Assembly (NCBI RefSeq): GCF_014638915.1
Contig: NZ_BMFQ01000001.1
Span: forward strand, 310,001-374,000
DNA: 64,000 nucleotides
Reading direction: 5' to 3'
Origin: Xanthomarina arctica
Lineage (GTDB): Bacteria > Bacteroidota > Bacteroidia > Flavobacteriales > Flavobacteriaceae
Shown: positions 37,013-45,852 of the stretch, piece by piece
Numbering within the stretch: the first letter of the stretch is position 1
How the letters are laid out: every line of letters starts with the position of its first letter
Program-made: the position numbers and the translations under genes
The notes under the pieces: model-generated
The model's input: the letters and a program-made list of their open reading frames with translations, nothing else
Databases searched by the model: none
Told to the model about the DNA's origin: nothing

Positions 37013-38287
37013 ATGAAAAAATTAACTTTTGCCATTATTGGCCTATTATCAATAACACTTACAGGTTGTTTTAAAGATGATGACACACCTATAGTAATTG
37101 AAGAAACTACAATTTATCAAAATGGTAATGGTGGTACAGGTGAAACTTGTCCTATAATTGTTAAAGCTGGTGGAATTGCACTAGACGAAACATGGGTAAA
37201 TGATAATATTTATATTCTTGACAGAAAAGTGGTTGTACAAGATGGTGTAACATTAACTATTGAGCCAGGCACAATTATTAAAGGTAGAGCAGGACAAGGT
37301 TCTTTGTCTTCTGCTTTAATCGTAGCTCAAGGTGGTAAAATAATGGCACAGGGGACACCTCAACAGCCTATTATTTTTACTTCTGAAAGCGATAACATTA
37401 CTTGTGGTGAAACATCAGGAACCAATTTAGATGAAAACAATCGTGGTCTTTGGGGAGGTCTACTAATTATGGGTTACGCTCCTTGCTCACTTTCGGGTGA
37501 TGTTGTGACTGCTCAAATAGAAGGTATTCCTGCAGATGACACCTTTGGCTTATATGGCGGAACGAATCCTACTGATGACTCAGGCGTTCTTTCATATATA
37601 TCCATTAGACATGGAGGAACACTTCTTGGTGATGGTAACGAAATTAATGGTTTAACCCTTGGCGGCGTTGGTTCTGGAACTACAATAGATAACATTGAAG
37701 TTGTTGCTAATGTGGATGATGGGATTGAGTTTTTTGGAGGAAGTGTTAATGCTACCAACTTATTAATTTGGGCTGTTGGAGATGATTCTCTTGATATTGA
37801 CCAAGCTTATTCTGGAACTATAGATAATGCTGTAATTATATTAGGAGATAATTCAGATCACGCTTTAGAGATAGATGGTCCAGAAGGAAACCTATTAGGT
37901 TCTTACACCATCCAAAACGTAACAATGAAAGGCAATTTAGTTACTGCCAATGGAGAGTATGCTGACTATAGAAGTAGAGCTATGGGAGCAAATAATAACA
38001 TTTTTGGTTTTAATTTCAAAGATAGTTCTGATGTAGAATTAGATAACGATGCAGTTGCAGAAAACTATAATAACGGAACTCTTACTTTTTCTAACTGGGA
38101 AATTGTATTGCCTTCTGGTGTAGCAAACATAACAGATATTTTTAACAATGCAGCATCAGCTACAACTCCAACTCCTGGGTTTGGAACAGAAGCTACAGCT
38201 GTTAATTTTGGAAGTCAAACTGTAGGAGCTAACACGTCTGTTTTAAGTTGGACTTACGCTAGCGAATTAGGAGCTTTAAACTTCTAA
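37013..38287 (+). CDS. Lipoprotein with right-handed beta-helix-like repeats
   Basis: The 424-residue product has a signal peptide with lipobox LTGC (Cys19). A short Thr/Gly linker follows, and then a repeat-rich body: VTLTIEPGTIIKGRAGQGSLSSALIVAQGGKIMAQGTPQQPIIFTSE and related stretches, as in parallel beta-helix folds. Such proteins frequently precede a TonB receptor gene in Bacteroidota. The Pho-box-like array in front suggests expression under phosphate limitation, perhaps for binding phosphorylated ligands at the surface. The ligand is inferred, not shown. Confidence 0.78.
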   Translation: MKKLTFAIIGLLSITLTGCFKDDDTPIVIEETTIYQNGNGGTGETCPIIVKAGGIALDETWVNDNIYILDRKVVVQDGVTLTIEPGTIIKGRAGQGSLSSALIVAQGGKIMAQGTPQQPIIFTSESDNITCGETSGTNLDENNRGLWGGLLIMGYAPCSLSGDVVTAQIEGIPADDTFGLYGGTNPTDDSGVLSYISIRHGGTLLGDGNEINGLTLGGVGSGTTIDNIEVVANVDDGIEFFGGSVNATNLLIWAVGDDSLDIDQAYSGTIDNAVIILGDNSDHALEIDGPEGNLLGSYTIQNVTMKGNLVTANGEYADYRSRAMGANNNIFGFNFKDSSDVELDNDAVAENYNNGTLTFSNWEIVLPSGVANITDIFNNAASATTPTPGFGTEATAVNFGSQTVGANTSVLSWTYASELGALNF

Positions 38288-38305
38288 ATACAAACCTTAT
38301 ATATA

Positions 38306-38349
38306 GCACTAAAGCCTTTCTTTAATTATAAAGCTTTAGTGCTTTTTTA
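38306..38349 (+). terminator. Terminator between lipoprotein and TonB receptor genes
   Basis: GCACTAAAGC at 38306-38315 pairs with GCTTTAGTGC at 38333-38342, then TTTTTT. It would reduce read-through from the lipoprotein into the TonB gene, or serve to set their ratio. Confidence 0.85.
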
Positions 38350-38439
38350 ATCTTTCTTAAAATTAGGATAAACTATAAAAATTTAAATTCTCGTTTTTAT
38401 AGTAACCCCTGAAAGACAGGAAATAACAAAAAAGCTCAG

Positions 38440-41310
38440 ATGAAAAAAAACAAAATACTACTCACGCTATCTTTGTTGTTTGTTACTTTGTTCGGTTACA
38501 CACAAACTGGAAAGGTTGCAGGATCCATAATTGATGGAGAATTTGTTGACCCTTTACCATTTGCCAATGTATCAGTTAAAGATACGTCTATTGGAACTAC
38601 AACAGATTTCGATGGTAACTATATGCTTGAATTAGAACCTGGAACTTATACCATTGTATTTTCTTATGTAGGTTATGAAACAAAGGAAGTTAATGATGTA
38701 GTTGTTAAACAAAACGATGTTACCGTTTTAGATTTATCATTAAGTACCAATACATTAGATGAAGTAATAATTACTACAAGCTTAAAAAGAAATACTGAAG
38801 ACGCCATTCTAAATATTCAACGCAGATCAGTCATTGTTCAAGACGGACTTTCTTCACAAAGTATAAAAAAATCTGGAGCTAGTAATATTGCTAGTGCTGT
38901 TTTAAGTGTTCCAGGAGTATCCGTACAAGATGGCAAATTTGTATATGTTAGAGGTTTAGGAGATCGCTATACAAAATCCACATTAAATGGCGTAGATATT
39001 CCAGGATTGGATCCAGATAGAAATACGATTCCTATGGATGTTTTTCCTACAAACATTATTGACAATGTGATGGTGCTTAAATCTGCCGCCGCAGATCAAG
39101 CATCAGATTTTACTGGAGGAACCGTAGATATTATTACTAAAGATTTTCCAACAAAAGCTGAATACAGTATTTCTGCAGGGTTTGGCTACAATCCGTCCAT
39201 GCACTTCAAAAGCAACTATTTAACTTATGAAGGGAGTAATACCGATTTTTTTGGATATGATGATGGAACTAGAAATAGACCAATCAACAGATATCAACCG
39301 ATACCTGGTACTTTCGAAAATAAAATTTTACTTACAAGCTTAACCAATAGATTCCAAGAGCAATTAAAAGCTACTGAAACTACTAGTAATCCTAACTTTA
39401 ATTTAGGGTTTACAGCTGGAAACCAGTTTGAACTTAAAAATGGAAATAAAATTGGCTATCTAGTTTCGGCATCCTACAAAAACAATACCGTATTCTATGA
39501 GGATAGAATTGATGGAGGCGCGATTTTAGATTCGGATAAAAATGATTACGAGCCTCGCTATTCCCTTTATACTGTAGGTAGTGAAGGTATTAATGAAATT
39601 TTAATAAGTGGTTTAGGAGGCGTTACCTACAAAACCGATTTATCTAAATATAAGTTTACTGTATTAATGTTACAGAACGGGGAATCATCTGCTGGATTCT
39701 TTAATCAAAAACTATCACAAGATAATGCTGGTGGAGCCTATGAAACTGTGGTAAAGGACGCCCTTTTATATACAGAAAGAACGATTACAAATTTCAATTT
39801 CACAGGGAATCATAAGCTAGGTGTAGATACTGGGTGGAATTTTGATTGGACATTATCTCCATCTTTTTCCGAAGTAGAAGATAAAGATTGGAGGGTGACA
39901 CCTCTATTAGTAACTCAAGAAGGTCTTTACACAATCAACCCAAGTACAACAACAAACCCAACTAGAATCTGGAGAAGTTTGTTAGAAGAAAACTGGGTAT
40001 TTAAAGCCGATCTTTCAAATAAACACACCTTTCTAGGAAGGCCTGCTAAATTAAAATTTGGAGGTAGCTATGTTTATAAATTTAGAGACTTTAGCATCGA
40101 TGAATTTTACATGAGTAATACAAACTTAATAGTTCCAGATGGAAATACTAACTTATTGTTACAAGATGGAAATTTATGGACACCTACAAATCAACAAGGA
40201 ACATTTTTAGAAGCAACAGCTAACAACCAAACCTTTAAACCATCAAATGCTTACGAAGGAGAACAGTATGTCTATTCTACCTATATATCTGAAGAATTTA
40301 ATTTAAGTGAGAATTTAAAAACGGTTTTAGGTTTAAGAACTGAATTATACCAATTGTATTATACAGGCGAAACTGCTCAAGGTGTAAAATATAACAACGT
40401 AAATACCATTGATGAATACAATTTGTTCCCTTCTGCAAACGTAATTTATGCTTTGTCAGATAAATCAAACTTAAGAGCTTCATACGCTAGAACAACTGCA
40501 AGACCAAGTTTCATGGAAGCTTCAAGCGTTCAGATTTTTGATCCAATTACTAACAGAACTTTTATTGGTAACGGGTTTGGAATTTATAATGTGGATGGTT
40601 CAGTTATATACGATCCAGTAAAACCAACCTACATCAACAATTTTGATGTACGCTATGAAGTCTATAGAGAAAAAGGACAAATGATTGCTGCTAGTGGTTT
40701 TTATAAAAGCTTTATTGATCCGCTAGAAACTGTATTCTTCCCATCTTCTGCAGAACAATTAACAGTTGCAAATTTAGGAGACGCCACAGTTGTTGGAGCA
40801 GAAATGGAATTCAGACAGAACTTTGGTTTTATTACAAATGGCTTATCTAATTTGAAATTAAACATTAATGCATCTTATATCTATTCTGAAGTAACCATGT
40901 CTGAAAGCGAGTACGAAAGAAGAGTCCTTGCCGCTAGAACCGGTCAAACCATTGATAGAAAAAGAGAATTACAAGGACAATCTCCGTACTTAATCAATGT
41001 TGGATTTGATTACAGCACTGAAGAATCTGGTTTTCAAGCTGGCTTGTTTTACAATGTTCAAGGTAAATCTTTAGAAGTTGTTGGTACTGGAATTATTCCT
41101 GATGTTTATAGCCAGCCTTTTAATAGCCTTAACCTTACTTTAAATAAAAAGTTTGGAGAAAATAAAAACTCTTCAGTAAATTTAAAGATTAGCAACATCT
41201 TAGGAGAAGACAGAGAAAGTTTATATGAAGCTTATGATGCAAGTCCTTTAATTTATTCTCAAAGGAAAATTGGAACAGAATTTTCTATAGGCTATAGTCT
41301 ATCGTTTTAA
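38440..41310 (+). CDS. TonB-dependent receptor with carboxypeptidase-regulatory N-terminus
   Basis: The 956-residue product has a signal peptide, a CarboxypepD_reg-like domain (about 24-105, GSIIDGEFVDPLPFANVSVKDTSIGTTTDFDGNY), a plug domain (about 125-235, VPGVSVQDGKFVYVRGLGDRYTKSTLNG) and an outer-membrane barrel ending in YSLSF. It imports a ligand through the outer membrane using TonB energy. No SusD partner is adjacent. Its place between a Pho-box-like promoter and a porin/Pit pair suggests a phosphorus-containing ligand; this is inference. Confidence 0.93.
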   Translation: MKKNKILLTLSLLFVTLFGYTQTGKVAGSIIDGEFVDPLPFANVSVKDTSIGTTTDFDGNYMLELEPGTYTIVFSYVGYETKEVNDVVVKQNDVTVLDLSLSTNTLDEVIITTSLKRNTEDAILNIQRRSVIVQDGLSSQSIKKSGASNIASAVLSVPGVSVQDGKFVYVRGLGDRYTKSTLNGVDIPGLDPDRNTIPMDVFPTNIIDNVMVLKSAAADQASDFTGGTVDIITKDFPTKAEYSISAGFGYNPSMHFKSNYLTYEGSNTDFFGYDDGTRNRPINRYQPIPGTFENKILLTSLTNRFQEQLKATETTSNPNFNLGFTAGNQFELKNGNKIGYLVSASYKNNTVFYEDRIDGGAILDSDKNDYEPRYSLYTVGSEGINEILISGLGGVTYKTDLSKYKFTVLMLQNGESSAGFFNQKLSQDNAGGAYETVVKDALLYTERTITNFNFTGNHKLGVDTGWNFDWTLSPSFSEVEDKDWRVTPLLVTQEGLYTINPSTTTNPTRIWRSLLEENWVFKADLSNKHTFLGRPAKLKFGGSYVYKFRDFSIDEFYMSNTNLIVPDGNTNLLLQDGNLWTPTNQQGTFLEATANNQTFKPSNAYEGEQYVYSTYISEEFNLSENLKTVLGLRTELYQLYYTGETAQGVKYNNVNTIDEYNLFPSANVIYALSDKSNLRASYARTTARPSFMEASSVQIFDPITNRTFIGNGFGIYNVDGSVIYDPVKPTYINNFDVRYEVYREKGQMIAASGFYKSFIDPLETVFFPSSAEQLTVANLGDATVVGAEMEFRQNFGFITNGLSNLKLNINASYIYSEVTMSESEYERRVLAARTGQTIDRKRELQGQSPYLINVGFDYSTEESGFQAGLFYNVQGKSLEVVGTGIIPDVYSQPFNSLNLTLNKKFGENKNSSVNLKISNILGEDRESLYEAYDASPLIYSQRKIGTEFSIGYSLSF

Positions 41311-41330
41311 TAAAATTAAGTACTAATATC

Positions 41331-41364
41331 AAAAAAGCCCTCTCAAACTTGAAAGGGCTTTTTT
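41331..41364. terminator. Bidirectional terminator
   Basis: AAAAAAGCCCT at 41331-41341 pairs with AGGGCTTTTTT at 41354-41364, 12-nt loop. It lies between the convergent TonB receptor and MORN-like genes, with T-runs on both strands. Confidence 0.92.
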
Positions 41365-41383
41365 AATATATATAACTTTTAAA

Positions 41384-41740
41384 TTAATTTTGTATTGCCA
41401 ATTTAGTACCATCCTTCCATTCGCTAACAGTTGCGATTTTAGATTCAATAAAATCAACTTCTTTTAGGGTATCATTAGCCCAAAAAAACCATTTACCAAC
41501 TTTTTGACCATTGTCATAATTTCCTATAGCCACTTTCTCTCCATCAACATTATAACTAGTCCAAGTTCCTTGTAACTTACCTTCTTGATTAAAAAACCCA
41601 TGTTGTTGAATCACACCGTCATCATGAAAATAGGTTACCTCTATCTCATCACCTACTTGTTCCAGTTTAGGACTTATTTGTTCTTGTGCAAAAGAAACTA
41701 CTGAAATTAAAAAAACAAAAAACATCACAACTTTTTTCAT
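41384..41740 (-). CDS. Secreted MORN-like (YwqK-type) repeat protein
   Basis: I use the ATG at 41740 (MKKVVMFFVFLISVVSFAQ, a clear signal peptide), giving 118 residues; the ORF is open 10 codons further. The body has MORN-like repeats (DDGVIQQHGFFNQEGKLQGTWTSYNVDGEKVAIGNYDNGQKVGKWFFW). Proteins of this type are annotated as YwqK-family, without firm function. A -7 box TATATTTG (41775-41768 on the minus strand) and an 11-bp repeat array lie directly upstream. Confidence 0.8.
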   Translation of the reverse strand: MKKVVMFFVFLISVVSFAQEQISPKLEQVGDEIEVTYFHDDGVIQQHGFFNQEGKLQGTWTSYNVDGEKVAIGNYDNGQKVGKWFFWANDTLKEVDFIESKIATVSEWKDGTKLAIQN

Positions 41741-41767
41741 AACTATTCGGATTAAAGGTTTAATATT

Positions 41768-41823
41768 CAAATATAGTCTTTATTAACATTAAATCAACAT
41801 TATCTTAACGTTAATTTTACATT
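41768..41823 (-). promoter_or_regulatory. Pho-box-like array and promoter of the MORN-like gene
   Basis: On the plus strand the hexamers TTAACA, TCAACA, TTAACG and TTTACA begin at 41783, 41794, 41805 and 41816, an exact 11-bp period. On the minus strand TATATTTG (41775-41768) is a perfect -7 element. The array covers about -20 to -60 of the minus-strand promoter. Repeat orientation is opposite to that at the other three promoters. Confidence 0.65.
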
Positions 41824-41949
41824 GAGAACCATAAACACTGAATATCAGTGTTTTAAAAAATCATTATAACAATTTAAGCGCCCCTTATTTTAATAATTAC
41901 TTAATATTTAGTTTACAATAACCTCAAGAATAAGTAAGATATTTGTTTT

Positions 41950-42053
41950 GTCTTAAGACATATCAATTAGTAATTTCATATAATTAATTAGTTTTTGTCG
42001 ACTATATTATCATGAATTCTACGGCTGCTTTAGGCCGAAGCAGCCTTTTTTTT
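41950..42053 (+). ncRNA. Candidate small RNA with strong intrinsic terminator
   Basis: GGCTGCTT at 42023-42030 pairs with AAGCAGCC at 42038-42045, followed by eight T: a strong plus-strand terminator. No plus-strand gene precedes it after the TonB gene, which already has its own terminator 690 bp upstream. A -7-like GATATTTG lies at 41938-41945, without a clear -33. A transcript of about 100 nt would result. Confidence 0.4.
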
Positions 42054-42065
42054 AATAATTAAGAT

Positions 42066-42110
42066 TTAATCTTTAGGAAACATTAATTTAACATAAATTT
42101 TAGTTCTTTG
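42066..42110 (+). promoter_or_regulatory. Pho-box-like repeats and promoter of the porin gene
   Basis: TTAATC, GAAACA and TTAACA start at 42066, 42077 and 42088 (11-bp steps; the last is perfect, the others degenerate). Nine nt after the last is GTTCTTTG at 42103-42110, a weak -7 element. The 9-nt gap is the same as at the 37013 and 43411 promoters. Confidence 0.5.
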
Positions 42111-42135
42111 TAGTGACAAAAACTATTAATCATTT

Positions 42136-43338
42136 ATGAAAATTAATGCCCTTTTTATGGTGTTTTTTTTAAGCATCGTAAGTACCTCCATGGCTCAAGA
42201 GATTAAATCGCCACCATTCGGGAAAGGCTTATTTAATCTAGTAGGACAAGACAGTTCTTGGACTATGAAAATTGGAGCAAGAGTGCAATTTTTAGCCGCT
42301 TCCAGCTGGGAAAATAATAATGGTGAATTAATAAATGGTGAATCTTCATTTTTAATTAGAAGAGCTAGATTAAAATTTGATGGCTTTGCCTTAACCCCAA
42401 AATTGAAGTATAAAATAGAGTTAGGCTTATCTAATAGAGATATGTCGGGATCTTCTATCTACACTAGTAATACGCCCAGGATAATTCTTGATGCCGTTAT
42501 GAAATGGAATTTTTACCAAAACTTTGAGTTTTGGTTCGGACAAACCAAACTTCCCGGTAATAGAGAACGTGTTATTTCTTCTGCAAATCTTCAATTTGTG
42601 GATCGCTCTATTTTAAATGCTGAATTTAATATCGATAGAGATGTTGGAATCCAGCTTAGGCATCATTTTAACTTAACTGAAACCTTTATAATTAGAGAGG
42701 TTTTAGCAATTTCTCAAGGCGAAGGAAGAAACGTAACCACAGGAAATCTAGGTGGTTTTCAATATACAGGTCGGTTAGAATTTCTACCACTTGGTTTGTT
42801 TCCAGAAAATGGAGAAAAAATGGTCAGTTCCTTAAACAGACCGCAAACACCAAAACTCGCCTTAGGTATCTCATACGATTTTAACAACAATGCCGTAAAA
42901 ACAAGATCCAACCAAGGAGCTTATATGATAACCGATACTGGTTATTATGAAACAAATATTACGTCCCTTTATGTAGATGCCTTATTTAAATATAAAGGCT
43001 TTTCTTTTATGGGCGAATTTGCCAATAGAAATGCTGAAGATCCCATTGCCAAAGAAGAGGATGGCACTCCTACTGGCTTAGTAGTTCAAATTGGAAATGC
43101 TATAAACCTACAAGCTGGATATCTATTTAAAAGCAACTGGGAAGTAGCCAGTCGTTTTTCGAATGTCAATTTAAATAAAAGTTTCACTGGCCAAAGTATG
43201 GTTAATGAATATGCAATAGGTCTTTCTAAATATATTGTAGGAAATAATTTAAAAGTACAATCTGATCTGACCTATGTGGATACCGAAAATTTTAATAGTA
43301 GAATTGGTTTTAGAATTCAATTTGAAATACAATTTTAA
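42136..43338 (+). CDS. Phosphate-selective porin O/P-like outer-membrane protein
   Basis: The 400-residue product has a signal peptide (about 1-20, ending SMAQ) and a porin barrel of the OprO/OprP type. The family pattern near the N-terminus is visible: MKIGARVQFLA ... SSFLIRRARLKFDGFALTPKLKYKIELGLSNRD, and FEFWFGQTKLPGNRERVISS. It ends in FEIQF. It should admit phosphate or polyphosphate across the outer membrane. It is 72 bp upstream of the Pit phosphate transporter gene, which supports the role. Confidence 0.9.
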   Translation: MKINALFMVFFLSIVSTSMAQEIKSPPFGKGLFNLVGQDSSWTMKIGARVQFLAASSWENNNGELINGESSFLIRRARLKFDGFALTPKLKYKIELGLSNRDMSGSSIYTSNTPRIILDAVMKWNFYQNFEFWFGQTKLPGNRERVISSANLQFVDRSILNAEFNIDRDVGIQLRHHFNLTETFIIREVLAISQGEGRNVTTGNLGGFQYTGRLEFLPLGLFPENGEKMVSSLNRPQTPKLALGISYDFNNNAVKTRSNQGAYMITDTGYYETNITSLYVDALFKYKGFSFMGEFANRNAEDPIAKEEDGTPTGLVVQIGNAINLQAGYLFKSNWEVASRFSNVNLNKSFTGQSMVNEYAIGLSKYIVGNNLKVQSDLTYVDTENFNSRIGFRIQFEIQF

Positions 43339-43341
43339 ATA

Positions 43342-43386
43342 ATAACATTTAGATAACATGTCAATTAAAAACACTTTGGATATTTG
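43342..43386 (+). promoter_or_regulatory. Pho-box-like repeats and promoter of the Pit transporter gene
   Basis: ATAACA at 43342-43347, ATAACA at 43353-43358 and ATTAAA at 43364-43369 are spaced by exactly 11 bp. Nine nt later lies GATATTTG (43379-43386), a -7 element one mismatch from consensus. The gene start is 25 bp further. Confidence 0.65.
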
Positions 43387-43410
43387 CAAATCCTAATTAG
43401 AAACTAACTT

Positions 43411-45774
43411 ATGGAAAACATATACTTATTAATGATTGTTGCTCTTGCTGTTTTAGCAATAGCAGATTTGATTGTGGGGGTAAGTAACGATGCTGTTAAT
43501 TTTTTAAATTCAGCTATTGGATCGAAAGCGATTTCATTTAAAACTATTATGATTGTTGCCAGTATTGGTGTTGCTGTTGGAGCTGTTTTCTCTAGTGGTA
43601 TGATGGAAGTTGCCCGAAAAGGTATCTTCAATCCTCATGAATTTATGTTTAATGAAATCATGATTATTTTCATGGCTGTCATGATAACAGACATTTTATT
43701 ATTAGACTTTTTTAATACCATAGGTATGCCAACGTCTACAACAGTATCTATAGTTTTTGAACTATTAGGTGCTTCTGTGGCTATGGCATTAATAAAAGTA
43801 GCTCATGATGGAGGTAATTTTGTCGATGTTATTGGTTATATAAACACATCGAAAGCTACCGAAATTATCTTTGGAATTCTCCTCTCTGTCGTCGTCGCTT
43901 TTACTATAGGGGCATTGGTTCAATGGGTTGCCAGGTTATTGCTTTCCTATAATTTTGAAAAGAAAGCCAATTGGGTTGGAGCCTTATTTGGCGGGTTAGC
44001 CTTGACATCTATTACCTACTTTATTTTTATGAAGGGTCTAAAAGGAATGGCTTTTACTCAGAAGCCTATTGCCTTATTAAATGGTCAAACATTTGATAGT
44101 CTCCTCGAGAATCAAGTTACAATTATTTTAATTGCAAGTTTGGCATTCTGGTCTATATTATCATACGTGCTTATTACGTTTTTAAAAGCTAATATTTATA
44201 AGATTATTATTCTTGTAGGTACTTTTGCACTAGCCTTGGCATTTGCCGGAAACGACTTAGTAAACTTTATAGGTGTACCAATTGCTGGTTGGTTATCTTA
44301 CTCTGCATGGCATACCGCGTTTTTAGAGACTGGTATTGCGGCAGATGCTTTTAGCATGGGCTTTTTAGCAGACAAGGTTCCTACTCCTACTTATTTATTA
44401 GTTGTTGCAGGTTTAATTATGGTTGCCACCTTATGGTTCTCTAGTAAAGCTAAAGCAGTTGTTAAGACGTCATTAGATTTATCTAGTCAAGAAGATACCA
44501 AAGAACGTTTCCAACCTAATTTCTTATCTCGAGGTTTTGTGAGATTTGCTATTTTGGGGTCTCAATTATCATCCTATGTTTTACCAGCTTCATGGCAGGC
44601 AAAAATTGAAAAGCAATTTGAAAAACCTGTTATTAACTTAAAAAAGGATAAAACTTACGAAATGCCTGCATTCGATCTTGTTCGAGCAGCAATAAACTTG
44701 ATGGTTGCAGCCGTACTGATTTCCATTGCAACTTCAATGAAATTACCATTATCTACTACCTATGTTACCTTTATGGTTGCCATGGGAACTTCTTTAGCAG
44801 ATAGAGCTTGGGGAGCAGAAAGTGCTGTTTATAGAGTTGCTGGAGTTTTAAATGTTATTGGAGGTTGGTTCTTTACTGCTTTCATTGCTTTTATTTCGGC
44901 CGCAATAATTGCCTATTTCCTTAATTGGAATGTTAAGGTTATGGTGCCTATTTTCTTATTAATTGCCACACTTTTACTGGTAAGAAGTTATATTTCACAC
45001 AAAAAGAAATCCGATACCACGAAAGCTGAAGGAAGTTTAACTCGTGCAGAAAGTAGTTCTATTCAAGGTGTTATTCACGAAAGTGCAGATAACATTGCAC
45101 ATGTTATTAAACGTGGAAACAGAATTTACACCAATGCCATTAACGGTCTAGCGAAACAAGATTTAACCTTACTTAAAAAGAACAAAAAACAGGTTATAAA
45201 ACTCTCTGATGAAATAGATGAATTAAGAGATCATATCTTTTATTTTATTAAAAACTTAGACGAATCTAGTGTTGGAGCAAGTAGTTTCTACATTAACGTG
45301 TTAGGATATCTACAAGACTTTACGCAATCTTTGGAGTACATTACCAAGGTGAGTCATAAACACGTTAACAACAACCATAAGAAGCTTAAATTTAGTCAAA
45401 TTAAAGAGCTAAAAGAAGTTGACGAACGTTTTGAGAGATTATTCAACAACACAAGAAATGCTTTCGAATCCCGTTCTTTTGAAGAAATTGGTATTGTTTT
45501 AAATCGTAAGAAAGAAATTGTTTCTTTAGTTACCGATAAAATTCAAAAACAGGTTGAACGTACTAGAACTGAAGAATCAAGTCCTAAAAACACAACCTTA
45601 TACTTTAGTATTCTTTTAGAAACGAAAGATTTATTAGCTGCCATTATGAACTTATTAGAAGAGTATCACGATGCCTTCGATAGCAGTATAAAACCAGCTA
45701 CAATATCAGAAGAAACTCCTGATAAAAACATTAGTGAAAACGCCAGTGAAAACACGAGCGAAAAAACAGATTAG
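43411..45774 (+). CDS. Inorganic phosphate transporter (PiT family) with C-terminal PhoU-like region
   Basis: The 787-residue protein has PiT-family signatures in both halves: VSNDAVNFLNSAIGSKAI near the N-terminus and GNDLVNFIGVPIAGW near residue 285, with about ten membrane spans to residue 530. After that, about 230 mostly helical soluble residues resemble a PhoU/DUF47-type domain (ESADNIAHVIKRGNRIYTNAINGL). It takes up phosphate by proton or sodium symport. The fused cytoplasmic part may regulate it, a role played elsewhere by a separate DUF47 protein. Confidence 0.93.
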   Translation: MENIYLLMIVALAVLAIADLIVGVSNDAVNFLNSAIGSKAISFKTIMIVASIGVAVGAVFSSGMMEVARKGIFNPHEFMFNEIMIIFMAVMITDILLLDFFNTIGMPTSTTVSIVFELLGASVAMALIKVAHDGGNFVDVIGYINTSKATEIIFGILLSVVVAFTIGALVQWVARLLLSYNFEKKANWVGALFGGLALTSITYFIFMKGLKGMAFTQKPIALLNGQTFDSLLENQVTIILIASLAFWSILSYVLITFLKANIYKIIILVGTFALALAFAGNDLVNFIGVPIAGWLSYSAWHTAFLETGIAADAFSMGFLADKVPTPTYLLVVAGLIMVATLWFSSKAKAVVKTSLDLSSQEDTKERFQPNFLSRGFVRFAILGSQLSSYVLPASWQAKIEKQFEKPVINLKKDKTYEMPAFDLVRAAINLMVAAVLISIATSMKLPLSTTYVTFMVAMGTSLADRAWGAESAVYRVAGVLNVIGGWFFTAFIAFISAAIIAYFLNWNVKVMVPIFLLIATLLLVRSYISHKKKSDTTKAEGSLTRAESSSIQGVIHESADNIAHVIKRGNRIYTNAINGLAKQDLTLLKKNKKQVIKLSDEIDELRDHIFYFIKNLDESSVGASSFYINVLGYLQDFTQSLEYITKVSHKHVNNNHKKLKFSQIKELKEVDERFERLFNNTRNAFESRSFEEIGIVLNRKKEIVSLVTDKIQKQVERTRTEESSPKNTTLYFSILLETKDLLAAIMNLLEEYHDAFDSSIKPATISEETPDKNISENASENTSEKTD

Positions 45775-45799
45775 AACGTAATAAAAACAGTCTAAAAAC

Positions 45800-45830
45800 A
45801 AAAAAGCATCTCTTTCGAGATGCTTTTTTT
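45800..45830. terminator. Bidirectional terminator
   Basis: GCATCTC at 45806-45812 pairs with GAGATGC at 45817-45823, TTTC loop, flanked by A- and T-runs. It separates the convergent Pit and nrdA genes. Confidence 0.93.
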
Positions 45831-45852
45831 ATAACACTTAACTTAAATTAAT

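Larger units (their letters stand above)
41824..42135. other. Intergenic region between MORN-like and porin genes
   Basis: No ORF is visible here. It holds a candidate small RNA ending in a strong orphan terminator (41938-42053) and the porin promoter with its repeats (42066-42110). The first 110 bp are AT-rich without recognised signals. Confidence 0.6.
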
